DNA of 64,000 bases, taken from contig CM055822.1 of NCBI GenBank assembly GCA_029582265.1, positions 4,647,057-4,711,056 on the forward strand, read 5' to 3'. A program made the position numbers and the translations under genes. The DNA comes from Zoroaster sp. YZ-2022. Lineage: Eukaryota > Echinodermata > Asteroidea > Forcipulatida > Zoroasteridae. How positions within the stretch are numbered: position 1 is the first letter of the stretch; every line of letters starts with the position of its first letter. This document shows, piece by piece, positions 11,373 through 22,825 of the stretch. The notes under the pieces were generated by a model that saw only the letters and a list, made by a program, of their open reading frames with translations, was not told the origin of the DNA and did no database searches.

Positions 11373-12143
11373 TGTGACCCAGGTAGAAATTGGGCCGAAT
11401 TAGGAAAGAGCCAGTCGGCGACAAAGATCTTGATTTCTTGGGCTGATTTATTCTGAAGGAGTGAAGACAAGAAGATGTCGTTCAGTCTTCGATCAAGAAT
11501 AATATATCACAAAATATAATAATTAATTTAAAGAATTAAACAAGAAAATGAAATATAATACAATAATCTACAGTTCGCGCCGAAATCTGGGCGGTACCCG
11601 CCATCTTGGAAAATTGGCGATATTATGCAAAACATTAAGAAAAGCTAGTTTTAGTAGGTTTCCAAGAAAATACCAGGTCTGCGATATTGCAACATTGATT
11701 AGTAAGATAACGATATCTGAAAACGATAATGAAGATATCTTGGAACTAATATTTACAAAATCAGGAATTTCGAAATCACTATGGCTTATAAATCAACTCA
11801 AAACTTACGTCAGTAACTAACAAAATAATATCGAGAATACAAAATATGAGTGATTGATAAGGGATACGATGAGCTAATTTCTAAGTATATGAATGTGTTA
11901 AAATAAAGTGAAATTACAAACGATTGTTACCTGAAGGAGTGAAGACAAGAAGATGTCGTTCAGTCTTCGATCAAGAATAATATGACGGGAAGGTGGAAGC
12001 GCGCGAAATGCAAAGCTAACATAGAGGGCGCTTCATTAATTTAAATAAGCCAAGTAAAGAAAAGATTACGTAACAGGGTTGAGTAAACTGAAAATTTAGA
12101 CGGGGGGTCAGAAAACTAAGCATAAATTTCCATAACTGTCACA
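11373..12143 (-). repeat. 3' LTR of the Gypsy-type element
   Basis: 771 bases, differing from the other LTR by about three substitutions and one small indel. Contains a 53-base direct repeat within itself (11453-11505 and 11931-11983). Confidence 0.95.
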
Positions 12144-12157
12144 TTATCCCCTTATTT
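12144..12157 (-). promoter_or_regulatory. candidate polypurine tract
   Basis: Minus strand reads AAATAAGGGGATAA directly before the 3' LTR TGTGACAG. Its position fits the plus-strand priming site of an LTR element; the purine run is short. Confidence 0.5.
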
Positions 12158-12661
12158 AAAAAAATGTCGTCCTCGACATTACTCAATCGCAAAACAGTCA
12201 AGGTTATAGCACAAACATTGAGACTTCTCAATTCTAACGTGTTATATGTATTAAACACTAATTCTCCAAATAAACATACGACCGGCGACTGGCCTTAAGT
12301 AAATTTAAAGAAGGGAGTATTCCATAAATCTAAATAGAACACAAATTAAAAGAGAAATCCCAACAAATCACAATTAATATTGGCTGAAATGCTGTTACTT
12401 AAATACAAAGTTTTAACCAAAATAGAAAGCTGTACACGATTACCTTCCTATTTGTTTGTTTATATCATAAAATAACTATTGTATTCCAAATGTCTTTGTT
12501 GAAACTTTCCAAGCTGTCTCAATAATTATATTGAACTATTGATCAAGTGAGAGTAATACCTCAACACGTGAAATAGCAACAACAACAACAAAAAACCAAA
12601 TAATTATTGACAAAATTTACGCTACATGTGTTGACCATTATAGTTAAAGTGCATGGGAATT

Positions 12662-13449
12662 TTAGATGGGACTGTGTTCTTGTAAAAGTCTAAGATAAAC
12701 TTTTCTTCTTGTGTTTGCCATTGAAGGTTCCTTCCACTTCTGGAACAGTTTTCTACCAGCGTTGAGCTTTTCCTGATCTGACATTAACGGTTTAGCTCGA
12801 TGCTGTTTTGTCTGTCCAAGGAAGTCATAGCTTAGTCGATCGACCGGTTTTCGAGTTCTGGTTGGTCTGGAATGAGGCGATGAGAGATGGGATGTGCTTT
12901 TGGCGATATCAGCCTGGTCTATGCCTTCACTTGTATTGGTGGAAGGTTGAAAGGAGGAAAACACTGTGTTTTCTGTGGCACTTCCTTCTCGAGTGAGTTG
13001 TGGCGGCGACATTGGCGGTGATATCGGATTGTTCTCAGGTGTGTGGTGTATTTTCTGTGGAGTGAGCACTGGCGGTAATGGTGAATGAGATGTTGCTTCC
13101 ATAGGGAGAAAAGCGATGTCAATCTCCTCATCACTTGTCTCATTGTCCATTACTGATATCTGGGGATGCTTCAACTCCTTTGTAGTCTCATTGGTTGAGA
13201 TTTTTGCTTTTCTGATTTGATCCGCCATCTTGTTTTCCTCTTCCACGGGGAGAAACATGCACGGGGTCAAGAGGTTTCTGTGCACGGTCCTTTCTTTGCC
13301 ATCGTCGATGGAGCGGACGGTGTACACAGGTATGTCTGGGTGTTTGGAAGTTACGACGTAAGGCTGAGGCTCCCATCGATCAGCAAGTTTGCAGGTTCCA
13401 ATTAGATGTTTGTTCTGAATAAGAACCCTGTCTCCTGGACGTAGAGGAG
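12662..13449 (-). pseudogene. C-terminal tail of Gypsy integrase/pol, frameshifted
   Basis: Sequence after the integrase core: an RPGDRVLIQNK-like strand near 13440 (GPF/Y-module region) continues out of frame into the 12662-13327 frame with VYTVRSIDDGKERTVHRN. The rest (to 12662) is polar and disordered and ends before the 3' LTR. No chromodomain is recognised. Confidence 0.7.
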
Positions 13450-16400
13450 CTACTTGGCTTTCTTGTAGGCGCCTTGAAGTCTATCTCTCAGTCGTTCTGT
13501 GTACTCGTCGTAGTCGGGTGCTTCTTGTCCATTTGCCTTCAGACCAAACATGAGATCTACAGGTAAGTTTGGATGTCGACCAAACATAAGATAAAATGGG
13601 GCATATCCTGTTGAGTCGTGGCGAGTTGAGTTGTACGCATGCGTCATTACTCCAACGTACTGCGTCCAGTCTTTCTTTTAGTCTTTCTCTAGTGTTCCAA
13701 GCATGTTGAGGAGGGTGTGGTTGAACCGTTCTGTAAGACCGTTCCCTTGTGGATGGTATGGACTTGTACGGCTCTTTTTGATTCCTGAGATTTTGCAGAG
13801 TTCCTTGATGAGCTGGCTTTCGAAGTTTCTCCCTTGGTCGGAGTGTATTCGAACAGGGAAGCCGTAGTTCTGTATGATCTTCTCCCACAGGACTTTTGCT
13901 ACTGTGTCGGCTTTCTGGTCGCGGGTCGGGAAGGCCTGCGCGTACTTTGTAAAATGGTCGGTTATAACCAAGATGTTTTCATAACCTCCCTTGCTTCGCT
14001 CAAGTTTCAGGTAGTCAATACACAGCAGTTCCATTGGCTCGCTGGTGTTGATATTGACCAAGGGAAATCTGGTTTTAGTAGATGGAGTCTTTCTGAGACA
14101 GCATCTCTTACACCTTTCACACCAGAATTGGATGTCTTGTGCTATTTTAGGCCAGAAGAAGCGGTTTCTCGCCAGGTCTAGAGTTCTGTCATAGCCTAGG
14201 TGGCCAAAGTCATCGTGTAGACCTTTAATGACAGTGGACTTGTACTGCTGAGGGAGAGCTAGTTGGTATGAACTAGACCCATCAGACGTTTTTCTCACTA
14301 GATACAGTGCGCCATCTCTCATCTGCAGCTTTTCCCACTGCCGCAAGTAGCGAAGACATTCAGGACGTTCGTGGGTTCTCTCTAATGGATTTGGTTTTCT
14401 GCCTTTCTCCAAATAGTAAATTGCTCTGGAGATGTCTGGATCGGTTCTTTGTGCTGACATCAAGTCCTTGTGTGAGACTCGAGGTAGCTCATTTACAGTA
14501 ACTGGAGTGTGGCTTTGCGTTATGACGTCACATCGGGCAGTGGGTGGCTCCATAAAGGGAAGCGATACTGGAGGTTGACTGCTACAGATGGCTTGAATAA
14601 TATGAGATGGAATCGTGATTGCATCTTTCTGAAAGGACATCGAGGTCCGTGAGAAGTCAGAGTGTGGTTTACGAGAAAGGGCATCTGCTGCTGTGTTGTT
14701 TTTACCGGGCTTGTACTTTACCGTAAAGTCAAACTGGGATAAAGCTGCAACCCATCTTTGACCCGTTGCGTCAAGTATAGCGGATGTGGTGACGTAGAGA
14801 AGAGGGTTATTGTCGGTCAGAACTGTGAACTTGTTACCCAGAAGGTAGTCTCGCAGCTTGTCCGTTATGGCCCACTTCATTGCCAGGAACTCTCTCTTGT
14901 GTGCAGGGTAGCGGGACTTTGCAGGGTTGAGCCCTCTGCTGATGTAAGCAATTACCCTCTCGGTTCCATTTTGTATCTGACTAAGAACGGCTCCTAGTCC
15001 TACTCCTGATGCATCCGTTTGCAGTATGAACGGTAGGTCATAGTCAGCATATGCCAGGATTGGAGGTGATGTCATGTATTTCTTCAATAGATCCAAAGCC
15101 TTTTGACAATCGTCTGTCCAGACAAATGGCGGTGTTGTTGAAGGAGAATTTCGTTTGGATCCCCTCTTTCGTCTTCTTGGGTCGCCCGAGGTAAGCCTGT
15201 AAAGTGGAGAGACTATCTGTGCGTAACCTTTAATGAACCGACGGTAGTATCCTGTGAAACCAAGAAATCTTCGCAGCTCTTTGCGGTTCGTAGGGGTTGG
15301 CCAGTCCTTCACTTGTGCGGTCTTGTCAGGATCAGTGGCTATGCCTTTGCCGGAAACAATGTGGCCGAGGTACCTCACTTCTTCTTGCAATAAGCTGCAT
15401 TTTGAAGGTTTAAGTTTCAAGCCATGTTGTCTGAGACAGGAGAAGACTTTGCCAAGGCGCTCGATGTGCTCGTCGAAATCGGCTGAGAAGACAATTATGT
15501 CGTCGAGATAAAGTAGACAGGTAACATAATTCTGTTCTCCGAGGCAAGCCATCATTAGTCGTTGAAATGTGGCAGGTGCATTTGTTAACCCGAACGGCAT
15601 CCTGTTGCATTCGTATAGGCACATAGGTGTAGTGAAAGCCGTCTTTGGTATATCCTTCTCTTCCATCTGGACCTGCCAGTACCCTGAAGTAAGATCTAAT
15701 GTTGAAAACAGGGGGGCTTTACCGAGGGCATCTAAAGCTTCTTCGATGCGAGGAAGAGGATATGCATCGCGTATGGTCTTGCTATTGAGTTGACGATAGT
15801 CGATGCATATACGTAGACTGCCATCTTTCTTGTATGCAATCACTATTGGTGAAGCGTAGGGGCTGTTGCTTCTCCGAATGACACCTGCTTCTTGCATTCC
15901 CTTAAGATGATCCTTAACTGCCTGATGTTGTGACGGTGGAAATCGGCGATGTGGGAGTCTGAACGGATTATCATCTATAAGTGGGATGCGATGTTTGATT
16001 GTTGTGTTGCAGCCAAAGTCGAGGGAGCTCGACGAAAATACATCTCAATATTCATGAAGGAGACCAGCTAGCTGCCTCTTCTGTGTCTCGTTACCAAGCT
16101 TCGCCTTGGATAAGTCAAGGGATGGGATGACTCTTTCCGCTGTTGGACCACTGTTGTGCTGATCAGGTTGGTCATCTGAAGCCGGTTGCTTGTCATCACT
16201 TCCTGTGTCAGCTTGGTCAGTGGGCGAGTCATCAGGACGAAGCGGTAAATCATCTATGCGTAAGATGGATGACAGCTGAGCCAGTCTGCAGTTGCGTCTA
16301 ATGGTTATTGGTCTTGCAGAAATATTGCAGAGTCTAACTGGTACTCGGCAGTTGGAACCAACATCGGCAATCACATTGCTGACCTTCAAACATGACGAAG

Positions 16401-16467
16401 AGTCTTGTGGAAAACTCTCAATAACAGCAGTGTAGGGAAGACCTCCTTGGCTGGGGGTGCCTGGCAA
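13450..16467 (-). pseudogene. pol: Gypsy pol: reverse transcriptase, RNase H, integrase, with in-frame stops
   Basis: The main open part (15897-13678, 739 codons) holds RT motifs RMPFGLTNAPATFQ and LYLDDIIVFS (YXDD box), the RNase H segment QTDASGVGLGAVL with TDNNPL, the integrase zinc-binding H...H...CX2C region (HLGYDRTLDLARNRFFW to CERCKRC), and an integrase DDE core with CIDYLKLE, HSDQGRNFE and GLTERFNHTL. In-frame stops lie at 16045-16047 (TGA) and 13678-13680 (TAA), and the frame ends at 13450. Pol copies element RNA and inserts the DNA. These breaks make the copy defective unless supplied in trans; given the near-identical LTRs, some breaks may be recent or assembly errors. Confidence 0.9.
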
Positions 16468-17162
16468 ATTATGTCTTCTTCTCTACCTGGTGGTATCACA
16501 CGGTCAAACCGACCAATATACTTTGCGTAACCGATGACACCCTGTTGGTCACCTGGTTCAGAAGTAGTGGTGTAGCTAAATGCTGTGTGCCATGCAGAAT
16601 TCTCTGTTTGTAGTTGGCTCAAGAAGTTTCTGCCCTTCGCTATCTGTTGATCTCGCATAGCAGCTCTGATTACATTGGTGCCTACCAGGACTGGAACTTC
16701 TCTTCTGTAGTTGTCTGTGGGTACGACAAAAGCCGGGACGTCTTCATAGACGATGTCCATTACCGTCAGGGATACTGGAATGACACCCAAGAAAGGTACT
16801 TTGTGTCCACTTGCACTTTCGATGGAGACTTCTGCTGGGATGAGTTGGATGCTATGGAGCTTAGGGTGATTCTTCCACAAGTCATCAGTGATTGAAGTGA
16901 TCTGAGAGCCGGAGTCTATTAAGGCTTTGTAGCTTACATCATTAATTTGGACGATATCTTCATTGTTTGGGCCAATGAGCTGGAGATAGTCAGGCTTGGC
17001 ATCTTGAGTTACTGATGAAAACTGCCGTAATGTTCTATTTGAAGGAGATATCAACGGGCTTGAGGTTTCTGGGCCTCCGCCGGCTCGCCCTGCTGCCGTG
17101 GGCCCTTGGGGTTTAAAGTAGCTCTGCGACAGCCTCGAGCGATATGTCCTTCTTGACCACAC
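16386..17162 (-). pseudogene. Gypsy aspartic protease region
   Basis: YKALIDSGSQITSI carries the D-S-G active-site motif of retroviral-type aspartic proteases, followed by FLGVIPVSLTV and DVPAFVV strands. A frameshift within 16386-16467 separates it from the RT frame. Confidence 0.75.
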
Positions 17163-18399
17163 TTGTGGCAGATGAAGACTCGTTGACCATCAGGTTGTTG
17201 GTCTCTCTTCGGGCGCTGAACTCCTCGTGGGCTTGCAGCCATCCTCTCAACCTTTTCTGCTAGTTGCCGCACTGTAAGGACCAAATCTTGTAGAACATCG
17301 TGGTCAGTCTTAAGGTTAGGGTCCTTCTTGACTGGCTGACTCTGTCCGTAGGCCGTGGGGTCGGGTGTGTAGGAAGTACGCTGTTGTTCATACTGGGATC
17401 GGAGCTGCTGGGACTGTTGGGACTGAATCTTTGCTCCTGTCTTCAGCGCTGCAGCCATGCGAGCCTCTCTTTCCAGTTGTCATAGTTCGACTTGAAGCTC
17501 TCTGAACGTCATGTCCCGGGGTCTCATCGGTGCCAGCCGTTGTGTGACCTTCTCGTCCTTCACACCCCTCATAAATTGCTGGGTTAGTATACTGTTCCGG
17601 TTGGGAAATGGACGACCTTGGCTAGACCTTTCTTCGATAGTTCTAAGTGTGGCCTCAAGTTCGACGGCATAATGCTTGGTGGCTCATTTGGAATTCGCAT
17701 GCGTTCGTAGAAGTTCGCTAAAGGATCATCAGCGAGTACAGTGTCTCCAAACTGCGCTTTCAATCCTGTGAAGGCGTGGCTGGGAGTCTGCTGTTCCGGA
17801 GGAAGATTGAGTACCAGCTTTCTTGCAGTTCCACCGAGGTATCTGACGATGGTTGAAAACTGCATGTCAACTGGCATGGACGTAGTGTCGATGAGATACT
17901 TCAAGTCTCTGACCCAGTCGTCGATGGCTATGGATGAAGCTTGATCTCGTCCAGTGAAGACTGGCACACTTTTACCTTGGTGCGATGGAAGGAGACGATG
18001 TTGAGATGGAGAGGTCTGTGACTGATAGTGAAGCCTGCGTTGACTTTGTGGTGTCAGCAAGGGATAATCTACGGATGCAGAAATTCGTCTCGGTATTGGG
18101 GTAGGCTTCATATGCGTCAGGGGTTGCTGATGGGCCTCCGGTGCGGGTTGACGGGGTGCACTTCCAGACAAACGATGCTCTATATCTTCAAGTTGCGTCA
18201 GCATCTGGTCAGTAGTTTGCTGGATGGTCCTTAAGTCTGCTTGGAAGGGAGATGACTGCTGTAGTGGCATGTATCTCTCTTTAGGTCGGGCGCCTTGCGG
18301 AGGATTGCGGGGAAGTCGACGGGTCGACCGTTGACCAACAGGAGCGGTAGATGTCGGGAAGGTTTCATCATCAGGCAAATGTCTACTGGAAGTAGCCAT
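17051..18399 (-). pseudogene. gag: Gypsy gag with CCHC zinc knuckle, interrupted
   Basis: The start chosen is the ATG at 18399 (MATSSRHLPDDE), downstream of an untypical hydrophobic stretch in the same frame. The first part ends at 17584; the second (from 17458) is in another frame and includes MAAALKTGAKIQ and the knuckle CHKCGQEGHIARGC. Gag forms the particle that packages element RNA. A frameshift and a TGA near 17480 interrupt it. Confidence 0.75.
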
Positions 18400-19786
18400 T
18401 TCGGTATGGATGAGAGAATTCTGACTTACAAGAACACAGTCCAAAGGGGGAAATATGCACAAGTAAATAAATACAAAAATGCATATATGACCTATAAACA
18501 TAGCAAGAAACAAATAAATCAGTCAAGCAAGAAAAAAAATTCAGAAATTGACTGAAAGCAAGATTAAATATCAGTCAAATCAAGAATTAAATCAAGAATA
18601 GGATATTGATTCAAATCAAAGGTAAGTATCAAATCAGCAAAAGTCTACAAAAAGCAATTCAATCAGTAATGAATAAAGCAAGCATTAATCAATCAAAAAC
18701 TTTCAAATCTATTAAATCAATCAGTCAAGAATGAGGAAATGCAGCAAATCACAAATTAGCACAAGACAATTGCGAGATCAAAAATTTGTGAAAGCAGAAG
18801 TCAATCAAAGATTTAAGGAAATAATCAAATTTCAATAATTCAATCCTCTAAAATCAGCAACAGAATTCAATTTTGTCAACCAAGAAAAAATATTTCCACA
18901 ACGACAGCAATTAAGACTAATAAGGACACCCTGCACTTTTTTTTTTTTTCTTTTTGTCTTTTTGACACTCGAAAGTACGGGCACGTGTCGGCTAGAGTAT
19001 CTCAAATAAAAAAACTTTCAAAGAATTGTACTACCTGCTAATTGGTGTTGTAACTGGTACCTTAATTCAGGTGTAGTTCTAAATGGGCAACAATGGCACT
19101 CGAATCAAAGACTTTGATTGACTTTTGTGTCTATTATGCAACAGTATAAATCAGACTTGAATGGCAAACCGGAAACCCAGTCGGAAATTGAACGACAATG
19201 CAGTCTTTGTTAAACTGGTTGCTAGGGAACTTACAGAGACTTGGATAGCTAGCGGTATGTGCTCTTTGTGTGGTGTGCCGGCAGTTCAATCAACCGATGA
19301 TGGGGTGAGCTCGGAACACGGCCGAACGCTGTGGATATTCGATCGTCCCAGCGGCAAGTCTTTGAATGTTCACAGGAATGATTATCATGCCCGCGAAAGT
19401 CACTTGAATGTGGTCTTGGTTGTTCCGGTGGACTTCTGCCTAGGGGTTCTGTCCATACTCTGGCACACTTTAGTTCCTGCCGTCCCGCTGAGAGGTGTTG
19501 GCGGTCACCAGGAACTCACTGGAACGATCCTAGCCACTCGTCCTGTCGTCGAAGCACAAACCGCAGCTCAGCGTGGCGGACGGCTGGTGAGATTGGGTCT
19601 TCCAGGCAGTAACTGGGCAGCCCGGAAAGCAGCAGCCGCTCAGGAGATGGGGTACCGCACACTCGTGAACTGACTGCGGGTTTCCCTTCAGCGTTGTCGA
19701 TGTGGAAAGCGGTGCCGGGATCGTCTTGATGTCAGGGACGCTGTCAGGTAAGGTAGGTGATCGATGAATGCCGGTGAAAGGCCTCT
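18400..19786 (-). other. untranslated leader of the Gypsy-type element
   Basis: Long leader between primer site and gag. 18430-18930 is strongly A-rich on the plus strand with repeated AATCAA-type words. A plus-strand frame at 19161-19673 (170 codons) is antisense to the element and has no recognised family, so I did not call it a gene. Confidence 0.6.
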
Positions 19787-19804
19787 TACCCGGATCTTCC
19801 ACCA
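19787..19804 (-). promoter_or_regulatory. candidate tRNA primer binding site
   Basis: Minus strand reads TGGTGGAAGATCCGGGTA two bases after the 5' LTR end. A leading TGG is expected for complementarity to a tRNA CCA end; which tRNA is not determined. Confidence 0.5.
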
Positions 19805-19806
19805 AA

Positions 19807-20576
19807 TGTGACCCAGGTAGAAATTGGACCGAATTAGGAAAGAGGCAGTCGGCGACAAAGATCTTGGTTTCTTGGGCTGATTTATTCTGAAGGAGTGAAG
19901 ACAAGAAGATGTCGTTCAGTCTTCGATCAAGAATAATATATCACAAAATATAATAATTAATTTAAAGAATTAAACAAGAAAATGAAATATAATACAATAA
20001 TCTACAGTTCGCGCCGAAATCTGGGCGGTACCCGCCATCTTGGAAAATTGGCGATATTATGCAAAACATTAAGAAAAGCTAGTTTTAGTAGGTTTCCAAG
20101 AAAATACCAGGTCTGCGATATTGCAACATTGATTAGTAAGATAACGATATCTGAAAACGATAATGAAGATATCTTGGAACTAATATTTACAAAATCAGGA
20201 ATTTCGAAATCACTATGGCTTATAAATCAACTCAAAACTTACGTCAGTAACTAACAAAATAATATCGAGAATACAAAATATGAGTGATTGATAAGGGATA
20301 CGATGAGCTAATTTCTAAGTATATGAATGTTAAAAATAAAGTGAAATTACAAACGATTGTTACCTGAAGGAGTGAAGACAAGAAGATGTCGTTCAGTCTT
20401 CGATCAAGAATAATATGACGGGAAGGTGGAAGCGCGCGAAATGCAAAGCTAACATAGAGGGCGCTTCATTAATTTAAATAAGCCAAGTAAAGAAAAGATT
20501 ACGTAACAGGGTTGAGTAAACTGAAAATTTAGACGGGGGGTCAGAAAACTAAGCATAAATTTCCATAACTGTCACA
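19807..20576 (-). repeat. 5' LTR of the Gypsy-type element
   Basis: 770 bases, about 99.5 percent identical to the other LTR by eye. The plus-strand 90-codon frames inside each LTR are identical because the LTRs are, and have no recognised function. Confidence 0.95.
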
Positions 20577-21649
20577 CATTTATGCAGCGATTCCCAGATC
20601 GAGATCCACCTGCAGCCAGCACTATCTGGACAAACCTGCGAAAGTACCGGAGGGAGGGTACCAGCCTCAATCTCAATCGAGGGCGTTCCGGGCGACATCG
20701 GACTAGGAGGTCGGCGAAAAACATTGAATTGGTGGAGGCGCAGCTGGATGCCAACCCGCATGTCAGTGCGAGACGGAATGGACTGGGCCTACTACATGCC
20801 ACGTTCAATCGCATCACTCGGCTGGACCTGGGCATGCACCCCTAGCAAATGCGCGTGCGACATCGGCTGCTACCGCCGGATTTGCCAAGACGGTTGAATT
20901 TTTGTCAGTGGGTCGTCGACCAGCTGCAGGCAGATGTGCGATTCGTCCATCATCTCGTCATTGGCGATGAAGCTGGATTTTCTCTCGACGGAAAAGTGAA
21001 CACACGCAATGTTCGAGAGTACGCCCCCAAACAACATCCACCTCCCTTCAATTACGAGCACAACTTCCAACGTGAGAAAGTGAGTGTCTGGGTTGGCCTC
21101 TGCGGCAGTGGCCTCATCGTCGGACCGGTGTTTTTTCAGGGCAACCTCAACGGCCGGCGTTACCTTGAGATGTTGAATGATGATGTCATCCCCATCCTTG
21201 AGGAACATTTCGAGGTTCAGGAGCGAGGTGTGTTTAGGCGCCTGTGGTGGGCTCAAGACGGCGCTCCGGCTCATCGTCTACTGGCTGTCCGAGACCGCCT
21301 TCATGAAGCGTTCGGAGACCGTGTCATAGCGTTGAATCATGTGCATGAATGGCCACCGAGATCTCCAGACCTCACCCCGTGTGATTTCTACCTCTGGGGA
21401 TACTTGAAATCCAAGGTGTACACGACTCCCCCTCCGGACCTGCAGACTCTCCGTGACAGAATAACAGCTGAGATTGACGTCCTGCGGCAGACTCCAGATG
21501 TTGTTAGGAGAGCGATGGGAGACATGGAGAGACGATGTCGCCTGTGTATCGAGCGAGAGGGAGGGCATGTTGAGGGGGAAGGGATGTAATCATCAACAGT
21601 TCATCCACATTGCAACACTTGCACATCTAAACAAAATCGATTATCACTG

Positions 21650-21858
21650 CATTTAAAAACTTGGTCCCATCGTCAATTTGACCTCTCTTGGAAAAGTACT
21701 CATAACTCTGTCAAAAATTATCAGATTTGGACGTTTGATGTCTCATTTTAAAATGGAAAGGTGTATCTTTCAAACCATACCTATATTATCTATGTTGGTT
21801 ACTCATTCTACGTCTGGCATTCCGTTAAATTTTGTTTGCATTTTTTTGAGACACACTG
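21650..21858 (-). repeat. right terminal inverted repeat of the mariner-type element
   Basis: Reverse complement of 10725-10935. Ends AGACACACTG then TA. Confidence 0.85.
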
Positions 21859-21877
21859 TATATATATATATATATAT

Positions 21878-21932
<55 letters not shown>
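21859..21932. repeat. (TA)n microsatellite
   Basis: TA repeats with a few TCTATA interruptions, between two mariner-type termini in head-to-head orientation. Confidence 0.9.
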
Positions 21933-21935
<3 letters not shown>

Positions 21936-21980
21936 TGTGTCTCAAAAAAATGCAAACAAATTTTAACGGAATGCCAGACG
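21933..21980 (+). mobile_element. 48-base fragment of a mariner-type terminal repeat
   Basis: CAGTGTGTCTCAAAAAAATG continues to GCCAGACG, then TA repeats resume. It is a second terminus of the same family, truncated inside the TA microsatellite. Confidence 0.8.
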
Positions 21981-22249
21981 TATATATATATAACCTGTTA
22001 ATATATAAAATATATAAATACACAAAGGGATACGACAACAAAGGTGGGGTTTACACCATACAAATTGAGGGGTTGGTGTGTGTGTGTAAATAGCTAAATT
22101 AAAATTGTCGTATAAGAGACAGTTGGAAAAAATTAATAATATACAAGATAAGGTAACATAAAGGTAAAAAATATATATCAAGGCAGTTGATGAAATCCAG
22201 CAGTGATATAGGTGAATAATAATGATATAATTATGTAAAGGTAGCTGGG

Positions 22250-22560
22250 TTATTTGATACCTGTGTTGATGTTGAGACCATATGGTTGTTTTGAGTTGAT
22301 GTATCCAGTGTGACTCCCTAATTTTGCGATGTGTATCATTGCTAGTGCAGGCTTCAATTACAATGAGTTCAACATCATTAATGCTATGATTAGGGTTGTT
22401 AAAATGGATTGCCACAGGGTAGGTTTTTTTGGTTTTCACAGAGGAAACATGGTTGGCAAAGCGGACACACAATTTGTATACCACATCTTGTATACCACAC
22501 CACATATTGTATACCACATCTTTTACATGTGTTACATACACACACAAACCGCAAGTGTTA
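22250..22560 (-). pseudogene. GIY-YIG endonuclease C-terminal domain of PLE copy 1
   Basis: Contains CVRFANHVSSVKTKKTYPVAIHF, then NPNHSINDVELIVIEA and RKIRESHWIHQLKTT, the pattern of PLE GIY-YIG domains (Arg, His and the RE...WI helix). A frameshift just after KTT is followed by PYGLNINTGIK and a stop at 22250, the usual PLE C-terminus. The N-terminal GIY and YIG strands are not recognisable, so the domain is partial. Confidence 0.75.
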
Positions 22561-22626
22561 GATAATCCGTGCGTGACCGCGTGTTGACCCCAAAGGGGGC
22601 GGGATTATGTTTACGGGTTATGAATA

Positions 22627-22717
22627 GAACGTTCTGGAAGTTTCTTTTGAAAAATTATGTCATTTTCAGAAATTTCTAGAAGTGAAGTGAAGAAGAAATC
22701 TCTAGTATTTTCTAGAA
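22627..22717 (+). promoter_or_regulatory. heat shock element array
   Basis: 22627-22644 reads GAA-CG-TTC-TG-GAA-GT-TTC, four perfect alternating pentamers. 22669-22681 reads GAA-AT-TTC-TA-GAA, followed by further GAA units at 5-base spacing, and 22710-22717 has TTC-TA-GAA. This is the binding pattern for HSF trimers. A GGGGGCGGG box lies upstream (about 22596-22604) and an A/T-rich TTAAAA lies just downstream, giving a promoter-like arrangement on the plus strand. Confidence 0.65.
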
Positions 22718-22825
22718 GGGATTAAAAACTAAATACGGGCTGGTAGAGGATTTTAAACAGGACTTGAGCAAACCATTAAGACTTCGGTAAACAAGACATG
22801 AAAACCAGACTTCAATGTACACCAG

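Larger units (their letters stand above)
11373..20576 (-). mobile_element. complete Ty3/Gypsy-type LTR retrotransposon
   Basis: Two LTRs (771 and 770 bases) bound a gag-protease-RT-RNase H-integrase region on the minus strand. It is flanked by a 4-base target duplication CATT (11369-11372 and 20577-20580) inside the mariner-type transposase gene. LTR ends are TG...CA. The domain order RT, RNase H, then integrase is diagnostic of Ty3/Gypsy. Stops and frameshifts in the coding region suggest that it cannot move alone. Confidence 0.95.
11281..21589 (+). pseudogene. IS630/mariner-type transposase, split by LTR insertion and one nonsense codon
   Basis: The N-terminal part (11281 to 11372) reads MVGVQLTNEQRV..., and the remainder resumes at 20581 in the same frame once the LTR element and one CATT copy are ignored. 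Helix-turn-helix region: DPPAASTIWTNLRKY and a GRSGRHRTRR linker. Catalytic Asp residues: GDEAGF, WAQDGAPAH, and RSPDLTPCDF, with 36 residues between the second and third Asp (a DD36D arrangement). A single TAG stop at 20843-20845 interrupts the frame. The last part (DFYLWGYLKSKVY, then RRCRLCIEREGGHVE) is the C-terminus typical of this group. Dead because of insertion and stop. Confidence 0.88.
10725..21858 (+). mobile_element. mariner/IS630-type DNA transposon, split by a nested LTR retrotransposon
   Basis: Terminal inverted repeats of about 200 bases start CAGTGTGTCT at 10725 and end AGACACACTG at 21858, with TA on both outer sides (10723-10724 and 21859-21860), the target duplication of Tc1/mariner elements. 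The transposase gene opens at 11281 and ends at 21589. The LTR element at 11373-20576 plus a 4-base duplication (CATT) lies inside it; without them the element would be about 1.9 kb. Confidence 0.9.

Noticed and set aside
11548..11820. 90-codon plus-strand frame, also at 19982-20254
   Set aside because: Identity of the two copies is explained by LTR duplication; antisense to the element and unlike known proteins.
19161..19673. 170-codon frame in the Gypsy leader
   Set aside because: Antisense, no recognised domain; a leader of this kind can be open by chance.
21678..22093. Frames with YIYIYI repeats
   Set aside because: Translation of the TA microsatellite and mariner terminal repeat.
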